A stretch of DNA of 64,000 bases from Casuarius casuarius (Eukaryota > Chordata > Aves > Casuariiformes > Casuariidae): positions 3,436,212-3,500,211 of the forward strand of contig PTFA01000085.1 of the NCBI GenBank assembly GCA_003342895.1, read 5' to 3'. Below, piece by piece: positions 54,601 to 59,350 of this stretch. A program made the position numbers and the translations under genes. The notes below the pieces were generated by a model. The model was not told the DNA's origin, made no database searches, and was given only the letters and a program-made list of their open reading frames with translations. Each line of letters begins with the position of its first letter. Positions within the stretch are counted from its first letter, which is position 1.

Positions 54601-57600
54601 AATAGATTTGATTTTTCTAATTGCACAATGCTAAAGAACTAGGAAATGACTGCTTTCAAACACACATACAATCCATAATTCTCCATGTTTTTCCACCTCC
54701 AGATTGAATTACAGCAGCATATTTCACATGGAATTACTTCTAAAAATCACTGTCATTGGCTCATCCAGAATATAAGGGTCCTGTATTCCACTAACAGCCC
54801 TACACTGGATTCCCATTCATTAGGGTGAAATTCAAGGTTTGAAACTTATAAGCCTTGAAGAATACCCTTCCCTTCATGTTACAGTCTGCCAGTTACAACT
54901 AGTTCCAATGCTGCTAGGACTTACACAAGGTGCTTTCAGTCAGGACTCCTCAACTTCTTTACTTGGTCAAAGACAGCTTCATGGTTTCCATCACATACTG
55001 CAAAGCCTACTTACTCCATTAGGCCCTTGCTAAAGGAGTGGATTAGTCCGCAGGCTCTCCAGAGTATGCCAGGTACCTTTCAACCAATAAAATATGTTTT
55101 CTTACCCTGAAATGCTTAATCTGAAAATTAATTCTCTATGGCGAGAGGCCAAATGATGTCAAACAAATAGGAAATAAGAAGAGAACAGTTACAAATACAA
55201 AATTTTCCAATTTTTTTGACACATCTCTAAGTTACAAAGCTTATTAGCCCTTAAATGGGAAGAGTCAAGCCTCTGGGATATTTTAACTGTTAGAGATACT
55301 GTAGCTTAGATTTTGTAATAACATTTTTGTGTAGGGCATATTTATGCACAGTACCTCAAATTTCGAGCTAGGTATAGTAAGTAAATAAAAAAGCAAAATT
55401 TCTTAAGTTCTCTGTTAAAATGACCACAGCTTTCTAAAGTGGGCAAGACCTAAGTGATCATAATAAGCAGATTGTGGCAAGAGGTTTGGAACACGGACTT
55501 AATTCTGGATGCAGAATATCAGACTACTGCATTTTTCACAATTATACGACCCTCTTCCTTGGATACAAAGTCAATCATATTGTTAATTATTCTATCCAAC
55601 AGTACAGAAGGAACACCTTCACTGCAACAGATGAANTTTTTTTTTAATCAGTCAGTACCTCTTCTAAATCATCACCACCATGTTTTGCTTGAGACTAATT
55701 TTTCATGTCATTGATCTGTACCCATAACTAGAATTTCAGATCTGAGCTAATAAGGGTGCACGCAGTTCCAAAATACCTAAGAGAGGAGCCACCTGCTGTT
55801 CCAGGAATCTCTCTGCTTTTTAAGCAAATACTTTGTTATTGACAGAAGTTCTACACATCTCCCTCAAGGAATTACAAAATTTTGGTTGTAGTTCTTTTCA
55901 TTATTGCTCTTTTATCCATGTCCTCAATATAACATGCACAAGTCCCTCAGAGAGAAAGTTAAATGGTAAGAACACAAGCATATGATTTTTAAAGGAAATA
56001 GAAAAAGCGAGGATCCATGTACTGAAGAAATTAATACAGCATTTTAATTTATCAACTCTCCGTAACACTTCCGCTAGCAACAGCCAACGTCCATACCCTC
56101 ACTGTTTCTCTAGAAAAAGACTTTCAGAATGAATAATAGAGCATAATATAAAACATTAAATCACGTACTGTTACTGCCAGTGCAATACTTCTGAATAAAT
56201 GTTATAAGCAGAAGAAAGAGCAGAAGGACAAAATTCTGCTTTGTACGGAAGAGCTGCTGGACGGGCTCAGACAACCTGAACCTCTGGCCTGATTTACACA
56301 AGCCCTTGAACGAGTTAGAACTGTCCTAATTTATAATATTGCTTTATCATTCCTTAGGGACAAAATACATACTGAAAGATCAGCATAAAATGAATCAGAG
56401 CTTACTGACACCAACATATATACCCTCTATGCCAAGAGGAGGGTCAAGAGATAAAGGATGTGGCTCTGCCAGACTCTCATTAGCCACTAGTTCTTCTCCA
56501 TAGGGAAAATTCCCACTAGACAATTATCAGATTCTCCATACTGTGCAAGAAGGTCAGCCTATGATTTAATGAGAAAATTTGGGGGAAAAAAAAGCAACAA
56601 AAACTTTAAATATTACAATGATGCTAATAGTACCAAAAGAAGCAAATGAATACAGCTACTTGGGTTTTAATTATAATTTTGCCATAGTGGCAAAATATAT
56701 GTAACAACTATTCAAGTGGCCCTATTTAACAAAGGCTAAAAATTCACATTCATGTTCATTCCTCACATTAAGTNAAAAAAAACCCTTACACTTAGATCAA
56801 ACATTCATCTACAACTGTAGATCTATAATAGTGCACTTATTTTTATGGAAAAATCTTATTTGAAATTTTCCAGAAGAATATTACAAGCAATGTAGAACTA
56901 AAAANTAACAAATTCTTTAAAGAGAAATTGAACCAACTCTCAAGTAGCTCAAATACACTGTTAGAAACGTATTCCATGTTCCTTTTACATATATTCATTC
57001 ATATTCCAACTTTCCCCAAACATGCAAGTCAGACTCCATAAATATTTCAGGCCCCAATTCTACTCTGCTTCAGTGACATCTATGACTAGTCTGTTAATAT
57101 CAATGGATCTACTAACAATTTCAAGAATGTGCAGGAGATTACAAGACCAGCAAGCAGATAAATGCATCTTCTGGAGACAGAGGTAAATGAAGCTGCTGTA
57201 ACAGAAAATTGGCCCACTTAAAAATCCACATACTCATGATAAGAAACAGAGCAGCTGCATGTGCTCCAAAGCTGGGAAGTATGCATTTTACCATGACAGA
57301 CTATGCNTGAGTCTTAATCTGCTTCCTTTTTCTTCTCTTATGAAGTCTATTTTGCCAAAAATGAAACTGCAGTAGTTTCCTTGCTTCTGCTTGATCAAAC
57401 ATGAAGAATTCTGTCATACATTTCTTGACAAATGACTGCTGTGCCATTTTCTTACTATATGTAGCTAATGAAGATTTACAGACTAGTAGTACCTGTTGTT
57501 CTGCTGACTGGTTAGTGCTTACTAAAAATTCCACTATACAAAAGCCCTATGGTTACAGGCTTTAGAAAGGAAGTTGAAAGCACTAAGACAGCTAGGAGGA

Positions 57601-59256
57601 TGCTGAACTAAGAGTCATAACCTGAAATCAAAGCTTGAAAATTTGGACACTTGCAACTAGGTTTAGGGCTTTTATTAGATAAACAAAAGACATCCACCAT
57701 TCTGCTTGTCTGTGTTCAACAGAGGTGCAGCTAAGCATTCGGAACTGAATGGAGTTTTCTTGATGAAACCTATACAAATGTCCATGCACAAACATCTAAA
57801 TAGATTTTTATTCAACTTGTTATATTCTGTGTCTTTAGACTCNTCAGCTTTAAAAAAAAGNGGGGGGAAGGCACAGATCTTGGGCAATCCTTTTTCATTT
57901 TTCTCTCACTTCCACAACCTTCTCCAGTGTGTTTCAGACAAAACTGATATCAAAAAACTCCAGGTTTGTATGTGTGCTAGTCCTTCAGAGCAAAATCAAA
58001 CACTATTGGGTTAATTAGATTCATCCCGATTCTTCTTGATGTCGTTTTTTTCAGGAACTCTTCTATGAACTCATTCTTTCATGTCCACAGGACTAACATT
58101 AGAAAGAAAGAAAAACTGCAAATACGCCTTACCATGCCAGAGACAGTCCAAGCCTTGCTTTAGTAGACAGAGGGTTACTTATCTTGTAATGNAGGCATAA
58201 CTGTACATAGAATTATCTTCTCCACAGACAGAATCACAGAATAGTTTATGTTCAAAGACACTTCTGGAGACTGCCTTAGTCCAACCCCCCTGCTCAAAGT
58301 GGAGTCAACTAGAGCAGGTTGCCCAGGATTGTTTTTGGTCAGATTTTGAGCATCTCTAAGGATGGAGAATCCAAACTTCTCCAGGCAGCCTTTTTCAGTA
58401 AAAAAGTTTTTACTTTTAGACATTCCTGACTAAGTCTCAAAAGCACCTCCACAGAGACATGTGAGCTACAGAAATACTTAAGGTGGGGCCCTCAAGAACA
58501 GCATTCTGATGTCTGGAAAAGCTTGAAAAGTGTAACAACTGAAAGTCTAACTCCTGGCTGCATAAATCATCAGGCCACAGGAGAATATTACAACAGTCGC
58601 AAGTCTGTGCTGAGGATTCACTTGCATTGGGTAAAGTTGTCCCCACATATCCCCTTTCAAAAATTCTTCACAACTGTCTACCACAGACTGAAGTGATACT
58701 AAAAGAAACTTTCAAATTTCTTTGATTTACAGCACAGAGCAATTTGTTGGACTGCTCTAAGCTGTCCCTAAAAATCTGAAACCCCAACTTACAAGAGACT
58801 GCTTGTCAACAACCTTTTCCAAGTCCAATATTTAATGTTATTATATTAAACAGATATCTTGATAATATCAGCAAAAGAGGACAGTCTTAGATGTTCTTTA
58901 GATAAAAAATTAAAACAACTTTTAATCTGTCACTGTACAGGTTTTACAGTTACCTTTCAATGACAGTGCATTCATTTTGAAAAAAGGCTGAAAAATAATA
59001 CCATGTATACTAAACATAACCATTTAATTTTTTTTATGCAGAAATCATATATGTCAGAAGTATGCTTCCATACTAGCAATTCCAGTGGACAGAGAAATCA
59101 GANGGGAAAAGTTTTGTGGAAAACAGCTGAACACCTACCATCATCCTCTTTGTTTTCCAGTGGGACACTCCACGCAATTAGGTTCCTTGCNGTACGTCCC
59201 TCTTCTGCAACTATTTTCCTCACTTTGTCATGACTATTAGAGCGTTGGAAAGAAGC
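479..59256 (-). CDS. SCAPER: SCAPER, partial gene: 17 coding exons joined (5' and 3' ends off window)
   Basis: Seen: 17 minus-strand exons with splice borders and matching phases join into one open frame of 801 residues: 59139-59256, 51474-51544, 43023-43220, 31743-31843, 30428-30544, 28347-28507, 20709-20971, 20036-20257, 18264-18434, 17364-17439, 16796-16913, 16349-16460, 14451-14591, 10962-11117, 7648-7790, 1934-2015, 479-631. Residue numbers in the exon entries count from the first codon of the first exon. The product matches, segment by segment, the N-terminal part of vertebrate SCAPER as I know it. Known of the family: an ER-associated cyclin A/CDK2 binding protein, also reported to act with TTC5 and CCR4-NOT in ribosome-linked tubulin mRNA decay; human loss causes intellectual disability with retinal degeneration. 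Not seen: initiator codon, promoter, C-terminal half, poly(A) site. The only N in coding sequence (59191) is the third base of a Thr codon and changes nothing. Confidence 0.97.
632..1933 (-). other. SCAPER: SCAPER intron E16-E17
   Basis: 1.3 kb of AT-rich intron. I see no exon, repeat or RNA gene in it. Confidence 0.85.
1934..2015 (-). CDS. SCAPER: SCAPER exon E16: charged helix
   Basis: 82 bases; completes Arg723, then D-R-E-E-R-L-A-A-L-T-A-A-Q-Q-E-A-M-E-E-L and Q-K-K-I-Q-L-K, residues 724-750, identical to human as I recall it. The acceptor is TTTTGGTTAG, the donor GTATGA. Confidence 0.96.
3825..3920. repeat. Compound microsatellite (GT, AT, GTAT, GA)
   Basis: GTGTGTGTACGTATATATAT runs into GTAT and CATA units and then GAGAGAGAGAAAGAGAGATA. 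Imperfect and compound, likely length-variable. Confidence 0.9.
4209..4269 (+). promoter_or_regulatory. TATA-like box with upstream hairpin (speculative)
   Basis: TATATAAAG at 4261-4269, directly after CCCCGGAGG, is a consensus TATA box on the plus strand. Upstream, GGAGATGA (4209-4216) and TCATCTCC (4246-4253) can pair around a 29-base loop. No transcript is implied by sequence alone. Confidence 0.2.
7648..7790 (-). CDS. SCAPER: SCAPER exon E15: charged helix
   Basis: 143 bases, residues 676-722 plus two bases. The content is almost wholly Glu, Arg, Lys, Gln and Ala (E-R-K-R-A-L-E-A-E-R-Q-A-R-V-E-E-L-L-M-K at the start, E-K-A-R-E-D-A-A-R-E-R-A at the end), typical of a single-helix or coiled-coil rod. 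It is the most GC-rich exon of the helical part. The acceptor is CTTTTACTAG, the donor GTAAAG. Confidence 0.97.
7791..10961 (-). other. SCAPER: SCAPER intron E14-E15
   Basis: 3.2 kb. It contains a 13-bp tandem duplication at 8221-8246. Otherwise nothing recognised. Confidence 0.85.
8221..8246. repeat. Tandem duplication, 13-bp period
   Basis: TATATTTTTGTTC occurs twice, perfect, followed by TAT. Confidence 0.85.
10962..11117 (-). CDS. SCAPER: SCAPER exon E14: charged helix
   Basis: 156 bases, 52 codons, residues 624-675. It reads V-N-E-I-A-F-I-N-T-L-E-A-Q-N-K-R-H-D-V-L, then N-K-L-K-E-Y-E-Q-R-L-N-E-L-Q-E-E-R, then a run of R/Q/E ending D-E-A-V-Q. One or two differences from human. The acceptor is TTAATTGCAG, the donor GTATAA; both ends are phase 0. 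Confidence 0.97.
11118..14450 (-). other. SCAPER: SCAPER intron E13-E14
   Basis: 3.3 kb. It contains a MIR-like relic (11815-11915), two perfect palindromes close together (12183-12194 and 12208-12223) and a C8T13 homopolymer junction (12423-12443). Nothing else recognised. Confidence 0.85.
11815..11915 (+). repeat. MIR-like SINE relic
   Basis: The stretch with TGTGACGGCCTTAGGCAAG and TTATTAACCTGTGCAACTG follows the MIR core (tgtgacct-tgggcaagt-cacttaacct-ctgtgcct). Old and diverged; the ends are uncertain. In the intron, opposite in orientation to SCAPER. Confidence 0.55.
14451..14591 (-). CDS. SCAPER: SCAPER exon E13: charged helix
   Basis: 141 bases, 47 codons, residues 577-623: E-K-D-V-R-K-W-K-E-E-L-L-D-Q-R-R-R-M-M-E, then E-K-L-L-H-A-E-F-K-R-E-V-Q-L-Q-A-I-V-K-K and A-Q-E-E-E-A-K. 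It appears identical to mammalian SCAPER over its whole length. The acceptor is TATACATAG, the donor GTAAGT; both ends are phase 0. Confidence 0.97.
14619..14653. repeat. Imperfect tandem duplication, 19-bp period
   Basis: GATAGAGTAACTGAA occurs twice with four spacer bases, about 30 bases inside the intron upstream of E13 in transcript order. It sits where a branch point and pyrimidine tract would lie, though E13's own acceptor is intact. Confidence 0.8.
15612..15952 (-). mobile_element. CR1 LINE fragment, 3' end
   Basis: About 340 bases. On the plus strand it reads as the reverse complement of the CR1 3' region: GGTTGGAAAGGACCTC, then CCTGGTTGCTCAGTGCTTCA, ACAACCTCTCTGGGCAATCT, GTTCCAATGTTTGACTGTCC and so on to the CCTTGTAG...CCCCC segment. 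5'-truncated, as most CR1 copies are. Many substitutions, so an old copy with no coding capacity. Its minus orientation is the same as SCAPER. Confidence 0.93.
16028..16156 (+). repeat. L2-like LINE 3'-tail relic ending in (ATC)n
   Basis: It opens CCCATTAGACTGTAAACTTT, then GCAGAGCATCCACATCTTCT, and ends in four to five ATC units. This resembles the amniote L2 3' tail (gactgtaagctc...ggcaggg...tct...), which also ends in short tandem units. Diverged; the family call is tentative. Confidence 0.5.
16349..16460 (-). CDS. SCAPER: SCAPER exon E12: start of the charged helix
   Basis: 112 bases; completes Arg539 and reaches residue 576. It reads T-I-A-E-S-K-K-K-H-E-E-K-Q-M-K-A-Q-Q and continues L-R-E-K-L-R-E-E-K-T-L-K-L-Q-K-L-M-E-R, the opening of the long Lys/Glu/Arg/Gln-rich helix. 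The acceptor is TATTAAAAG (few pyrimidines), the donor GTAAGC. The intron to E11 is only 335 bases. Confidence 0.96.
16461..16795 (-). other. SCAPER: SCAPER intron E11-E12
   Basis: 335 bases, the shortest intron here. Weak donor GTCTGA, acceptor TATTAAAAG. No repeat seen. Confidence 0.88.
16796..16913 (-). CDS. SCAPER: SCAPER exon E11: R-E-S-W-R-Q segment with a weak donor
   Basis: 118 bases, residues 500-537 with shared codons at both ends. It reads A-R-E-S-W-R-Q-N-N-S-W-G-D-R-V-E-E-E, then P-A-R-P-P-G-H-G-I-H-M-H-E-K-L-S-S-P-S-R-K. This is a conserved block in SCAPER, but Arg stands where I recall Ile in human (G-D-I-V-E). The acceptor is TCTGTACAG. The donor must be GTCTGA at 16795-16790, since E12 opens with the single base that completes the Arg codon; that is a poor match to GTRAGT. 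Confidence 0.92.
16914..17363 (-). other. SCAPER: SCAPER intron E10-E11
   Basis: 450 bases, donor GTAAAC, acceptor TCTGTACAG. Nothing else recognised. Confidence 0.88.
17364..17439 (-). CDS. SCAPER: SCAPER exon E10: W-N-D-V-L-A-D-Y-E segment
   Basis: 76 bases, residues 475-499 plus one base. It reads A-S-M-G-N-G-S-I-S-F-C-G-I-S-M-D-W-N-D-V and then L-A-D-Y-E, matching human with a few conservative changes. The acceptor is AATTTCAG, the donor GTAAAC. Too small to be conspicuous as an open frame; found by content, phase and position between E9 and E11. Confidence 0.95.
17440..18263 (-). other. SCAPER: SCAPER intron E9-E10
   Basis: 824 bases. It contains a GC-richer block at about 17546-17815 with a perfect 9-bp hairpin (17573-17595). 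Otherwise AT-rich. Confidence 0.88.
18264..18434 (-). CDS. SCAPER: SCAPER exon E9: acidic S-M-A-E-V-L segment
   Basis: 171 bases, exactly 57 codons, residues 418-474. It begins S-M-A-E-V-L-A-K-K-E-E-L-A-D-R-L-E-K-A-N and runs through a Glu/Ala helix into an acidic stretch ending in I-E-T-D-N-D-S-D-F-S. It appears identical to the mammalian sequence as I remember it, the best single piece of evidence for the gene call. The acceptor is CTTTACAG, the donor GTGAGT. Confidence 0.98.
18435..20035 (-). other. SCAPER: SCAPER intron E8-E9
   Basis: 1.6 kb of intron with no repeat, exon or RNA gene that I recognise. Confidence 0.85.
20036..20257 (-). CDS. SCAPER: SCAPER exon E8: fast-evolving linker
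   Basis: 222 bases, exactly 74 codons, residues 344-417. Most of it is poorly conserved acidic/Ser-rich linker. Identity rests on the C-terminal end (E-K-A-K-T-E-S-E-M-D-P-S-D-I-S-N; human has a close match ending M-D-P-S-D-I-S-N), the position between E7 and E9 and the matching phases (0/0). The acceptor is CTTATTAG, the donor GTGAGT. Being phase 0 at both ends it could be skipped without a frameshift; nothing in the sequence shows that it is. Confidence 0.9.
20258..20708 (-). other. SCAPER: SCAPER intron E7-E8
   Basis: 451 bases, donor GTTAGC, acceptor CTTATTAG. Nothing else recognised. Confidence 0.88.
20709..20971 (-). CDS. SCAPER: SCAPER exon E7: G-W-E-T-V-Q segment and linker
   Basis: 263 bases, residues 256-343, the longest exon here. 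The start, D-R-K-D-A-E-G-W-E-T-V-Q-R-G-R-P-V-R-S-R-S, is a strongly conserved SCAPER segment. The rest is a Ser/Lys/Glu-rich, probably disordered linker (S-K-G-D-S-A-K-E-N, then L-A-E-R-T-Q at the end) that aligns with human only in short blocks. The acceptor is TTTATGTAG; the donor is GTTAGC, below consensus at +3. Confidence 0.95.
22929..23003. repeat. CA/TA microsatellite plus 20-bp tandem duplication
   Basis: CA and TA dinucleotides (22932-22970) run into a 20-base unit, ACACACACAGCTCAAAACCC, present twice in tandem (about 22964-23003) without mismatch apart from the shared CA flank. Confidence 0.9.
23925..24062 (+). repeat. MIR SINE relic
   Basis: GCCATGGCAGTCAAGAAGAT, TGGATTCTGGTTTTTGCTTT, then TTTGACCCTTGAGAGTGACT, CGCTTAACTTACATTTCTCC, ATCTTTATATGGAAAAAATA and CTATTTACCTAC follow the MIR consensus in order over almost its whole length (left part, core, and the 'cagtttcctcatctgtaaaatggggataat-acctacc' tail). 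Antisense to SCAPER. Confidence 0.72.
24633..24677. repeat. A-rich simple repeat (A7-8 T)n
   Basis: Runs of six to eight A separated by single T, with one N inside. A likely slippage and assembly-error site. Confidence 0.85.
25196..25280. repeat. Tandem duplication, 46-bp period
   Basis: ATCTGAAGTAAAATTAATAC followed by TC(A/G)CTAG(A/G)GCATCACCCTT occurs at 25196 and again at 25242, with two A/G differences. A recent local duplication in an intron. Confidence 0.92.
28139..28160. repeat. Tandem duplication, 11-bp period
   Basis: TTTTGTCTCAA occurs twice, perfect. Confidence 0.85.
28341..28347 (-). other. SCAPER: Non-canonical GC splice donor after E6
   Basis: On the minus strand the exon ends ...AAAAACG and the intron begins GCAAGT. 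Phase and protein match fix the junction, and no GT within a few bases keeps the frame. Apart from the C at +2 the site (G before, AAGT after) fits the donor consensus perfectly, as is usual for GC-AG introns. Confidence 0.85.
28347..28507 (-). CDS. SCAPER: SCAPER exon E6: W-A-D-K-V segment, followed by a GC donor
   Basis: 161 bases; completes Gly202, then residues 203-255 plus one base. Conserved core: R-L-A-P-A-G-V-S-W-A-D-K-V-K-A; the following 20 or so residues are diverged from mammals, and the end S-S-R-K-N is conserved again. The acceptor is TTCATTTAG. The exon must end at 28347, because the next exon starts with two bases that complete an Asp codon and restore R-K-D-A-E-G-W. The bases after it are GCAAGT, so the donor is GC, not GT. 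The exon is CpG-rich compared with its flanks. Confidence 0.94.
28508..30427 (-). other. SCAPER: SCAPER intron E5-E6
   Basis: 1.9 kb, donor GTATGA, acceptor TTCATTTAG. No repeat or exon recognised. Confidence 0.85.
30428..30544 (-). CDS. SCAPER: SCAPER exon E5: linker ending in an R-x-L cyclin-type motif
   Basis: 117 bases; it completes Arg163, then residues 164-201 plus two bases. It holds P-T-S-L-A-W-E-V-K-K, then M-S-P-G-R-H-V-I-P-S-P-S-T-D-R-I (two S-P sites) and ends A-R-R-S-L-N-F-G, whose last Gly is shared with E6. R-S-L-N-F fits the R-x-L-x-hydrophobic docking motif used by cyclin A partners, in keeping with the protein's name. The acceptor is TTTGCAG, the donor GTATGA. Confidence 0.95.
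30545..31742 (-). other. SCAPER: SCAPER intron E4-E5
   Basis: 1.2 kb, donor GTAATT, acceptor TTTGCAG. No repeat or exon recognised. Confidence 0.85.
31743..31843 (-). CDS. SCAPER: SCAPER exon E4: second half of the SCAPER_N domain
   Basis: 101 bases, residues 130-162 plus two bases. It reads E-V-L-M-M-L-D-N-Y-V-R-D-F-K-A-L-I-D-W-I followed by Q-L-Q-E-K-L-E-K-A-D-A-Q-S, differing from my recollection of human by about one residue (A for T). It completes the amphipathic helical domain begun in E3. The acceptor is GCTTTTCAG, the donor GTAATT. E3 and E4 are separated by the largest intron of the window (11.2 kb). Confidence 0.96.
32048..32097. repeat. Minisatellite, four units of 11-12 bp
   Basis: AATGTTTTCTAA-type units: ATGTTTTCTAAA, CGTTTTCTAAA, ATGTTTCTAAA, ATGTTTTCTAAA. 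About 200 bases upstream of E4. Confidence 0.85.
32968..33045 (-). repeat. Short CR1-like remnant
   Basis: ATCACAGAACAACAGAACTG followed by GAAGAGACCTCAAGAAGAAT and GTAGTCCCTTCC resembles the 3' end of minus-oriented CR1 ('atcacagaa..., ggaagggacctc..., tagtccaaccc'). Only about 80 bases, so the call is moderate. Confidence 0.5.
34922..35345. other. CpG-retaining GC-rich block, origin unknown
   Basis: About 20 CpG in 400 bases (14 of them in 35141-35316) inside an intron that is otherwise almost free of CpG. Minus-strand CCAAT motifs lie at 35132-35136 and 35151-35155 and an E2F-like TTGGCGCC at 35197-35204. A minus frame of 78 codons (35126-35362) is open, but I recognise no protein in it; a stop lies a few codons upstream of its Met. 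It could be a young retroelement fragment or a cryptic promoter. Confidence 0.45.
36159..36193. other. Hairpin, 13-bp stem
   Basis: TGTGCTGGAGTAC (36159-36171) pairs with GTACTCCAGTACA (36181-36193) with one G-T pair and a nine-base AT-rich loop. Confidence 0.7.
40946..41001. repeat. Tandem duplication, 28-bp period
   Basis: TGAGGTACAAGAGTG followed by a variable CTA(T/G)ATCTAA segment at 40946 and again at 40974. Three to five mismatches. Confidence 0.85.
41829..41854. repeat. Tandem duplication, 13-bp period
   Basis: GATCAAGTAGCAT occurs twice without mismatch, followed by a degenerate GATTAAAATG. Confidence 0.85.
43023..43220 (-). CDS. SCAPER: SCAPER exon E3: first half of the SCAPER_N domain
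   Basis: 198 bases, exactly 66 codons, residues 64-129. After a less conserved start comes a K-S-P-T-K-T-R segment, then the strongly conserved L-R-A-R-Y-W-A-F-L-F-D-N-L-R-R-A-V-D-E-I-Y with V-T-C-E-S-D-Q-S-V-V-E-C-K at its end. This is the start of the helical N-terminal domain typical of SCAPER orthologues and is almost unchanged from human. S/T-P sites at the K-S-P-T-K segment are possible CDK sites (inference). The acceptor is TTTCTTCAG, the donor GTAAGA. Confidence 0.97.
43221..51473 (-). other. SCAPER: SCAPER intron E2-E3
   Basis: 8.25 kb. It contains an A12G12 junction (47323-47346) and, on the minus strand, a chance-looking open frame of 144 codons (50630-51064). The rest is unrecognised, including an AT-rich, repeat-free stretch around 46480-46760. 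Confidence 0.85.
47323..47346. repeat. A12G12 homopurine junction
   Basis: Twelve A run directly into twelve G on the plus strand. Length calls in such tracts are error-prone. Confidence 0.85.
51474..51544 (-). CDS. SCAPER: SCAPER exon E2: basic N-terminal linker
   Basis: 71 bases, residues 40-63: a Lys/Gln/Thr/Gly-rich basic linker ending in T-Q-G-T-H-K-T-A-K-Q, as in the mammalian protein (T-I-Q-G-T-H-K-T-T-K-Q there). The acceptor is TTCTTCCCCAG, the donor GTATCT. The exon begins in phase 1 and ends in phase 0, fitting E1 and E3. Confidence 0.93.
52068..52088 (+). other. G-quadruplex-type sequence
   Basis: GGG, AA, G8, A, GGG, A, GGG satisfies the four-run G3 rule with very short loops on the plus strand, which is the template strand for SCAPER. 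Confidence 0.7.
52696..52815. other. Four-copy CAGCTG inverted-repeat cluster
   Basis: CAGCTG occurs at 52699, 52745, 52777 and 52810. CAGCTGTTTTACAT (52745-52758) pairs with ATGTAAAGCAGCTG (52769-52782) with one G-T pair and a 10-base loop; CAGCTGTAAACCTG (52777-52790) can instead pair with CAGTTTTACAGCTG (52802-52815) with one mismatch. The two hairpins share the CAGCTG at 52777-52782. Confidence 0.6.
54700..55070 (+). repeat. L2-type LINE ORF2 relic
   Basis: GATTGAATTACAGCAGCATA, then TTGGCTCATCCAGAATATAA, CCCTACACTGGATTCCCATT and GAAATTCAAGGTTTGAAACT follow the C-terminal ORF2 region of L2 elements, whose protein signature here is L-H-W-(L/I)-P-(V/I). One reading gives L-H-W-I-P-I-H and then a stop; further stops and shifts break it. 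Inactive, old, antisense to SCAPER. Confidence 0.65.
58229..58436 (-). mobile_element. CR1 LINE fragment, 3' end
   Basis: About 200 bases. The plus strand reads ATCACAGAATAGTTTATG, then CCAACCCCCCTGCTCAAAGT, GGAGTCAACTAGAGCAGGTT, GCCCAGGATTG, and ends near AGTAAAAAAGTTTTTACTTT. It is the reverse complement of the CR1 3' end, strongly 5'-truncated. Inside the E1-E2 intron. Confidence 0.92.
59139..59256 (-). CDS. SCAPER: SCAPER exon E1: conserved N-terminus
   Basis: 118 bases, residues 1-39 plus one base of the next codon. It reads A-S-F-Q-R-S-N-S-H-D-K-V-R-K-I-V-A-E-E-G-R-T-A-R-N-L-I-A-W-S-V-P-L and on, in pieces nearly identical to the mammalian N-terminus just after its Met-Met. The acceptor is a pyrimidine-rich TTTTAG, and TAG is in frame directly before the exon, so the Met codons must come from an upstream exon. 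The donor is GTAGGT at 59138-59133. The N at 59191 is silent. Confidence 0.95.
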
Positions 59257-59330
59257 CTAAAACGAAGAAATACAGGGAGGGGAAATATATACATATTTTA
59301 TATTTACATATACTTGTTTGTTTATATGTA

Positions 59331-59350
59331 CCCCNCNCACACACACACAT
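59331..59350. repeat. Short CA repeat with two N calls
   Basis: CCCCNCNCACACACACACAC. 75 bases upstream of E1. Confidence 0.8.

Larger units (their letters stand above)
51545..59138 (-). other. SCAPER: SCAPER intron E1-E2
   Basis: 7.6 kb. It contains a G-quadruplex-type run (52068-52088), a CAGCTG inverted-repeat cluster (52696-52815), an L2 ORF2 relic (54700-55070) and a CR1 fragment (58229-58436). Confidence 0.85.

Noticed and set aside
54839..55033. 64-codon plus-strand frame
   Set aside because: Lies in the L2 relic and is out of the element's own frame.
57049..57120. Resemblance to an archosaur palindromic repeat (GGCCCCAATTCTACTCTGCT ...)
   Set aside because: Only loosely similar and too short to support without a library search.
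479..59256. Minor (U12-type) introns in SCAPER
   Set aside because: All 17 donors were read; none matches the ATATCCTT or GTATCCTT type. E2's GTATCT comes closest but lacks the full motif.
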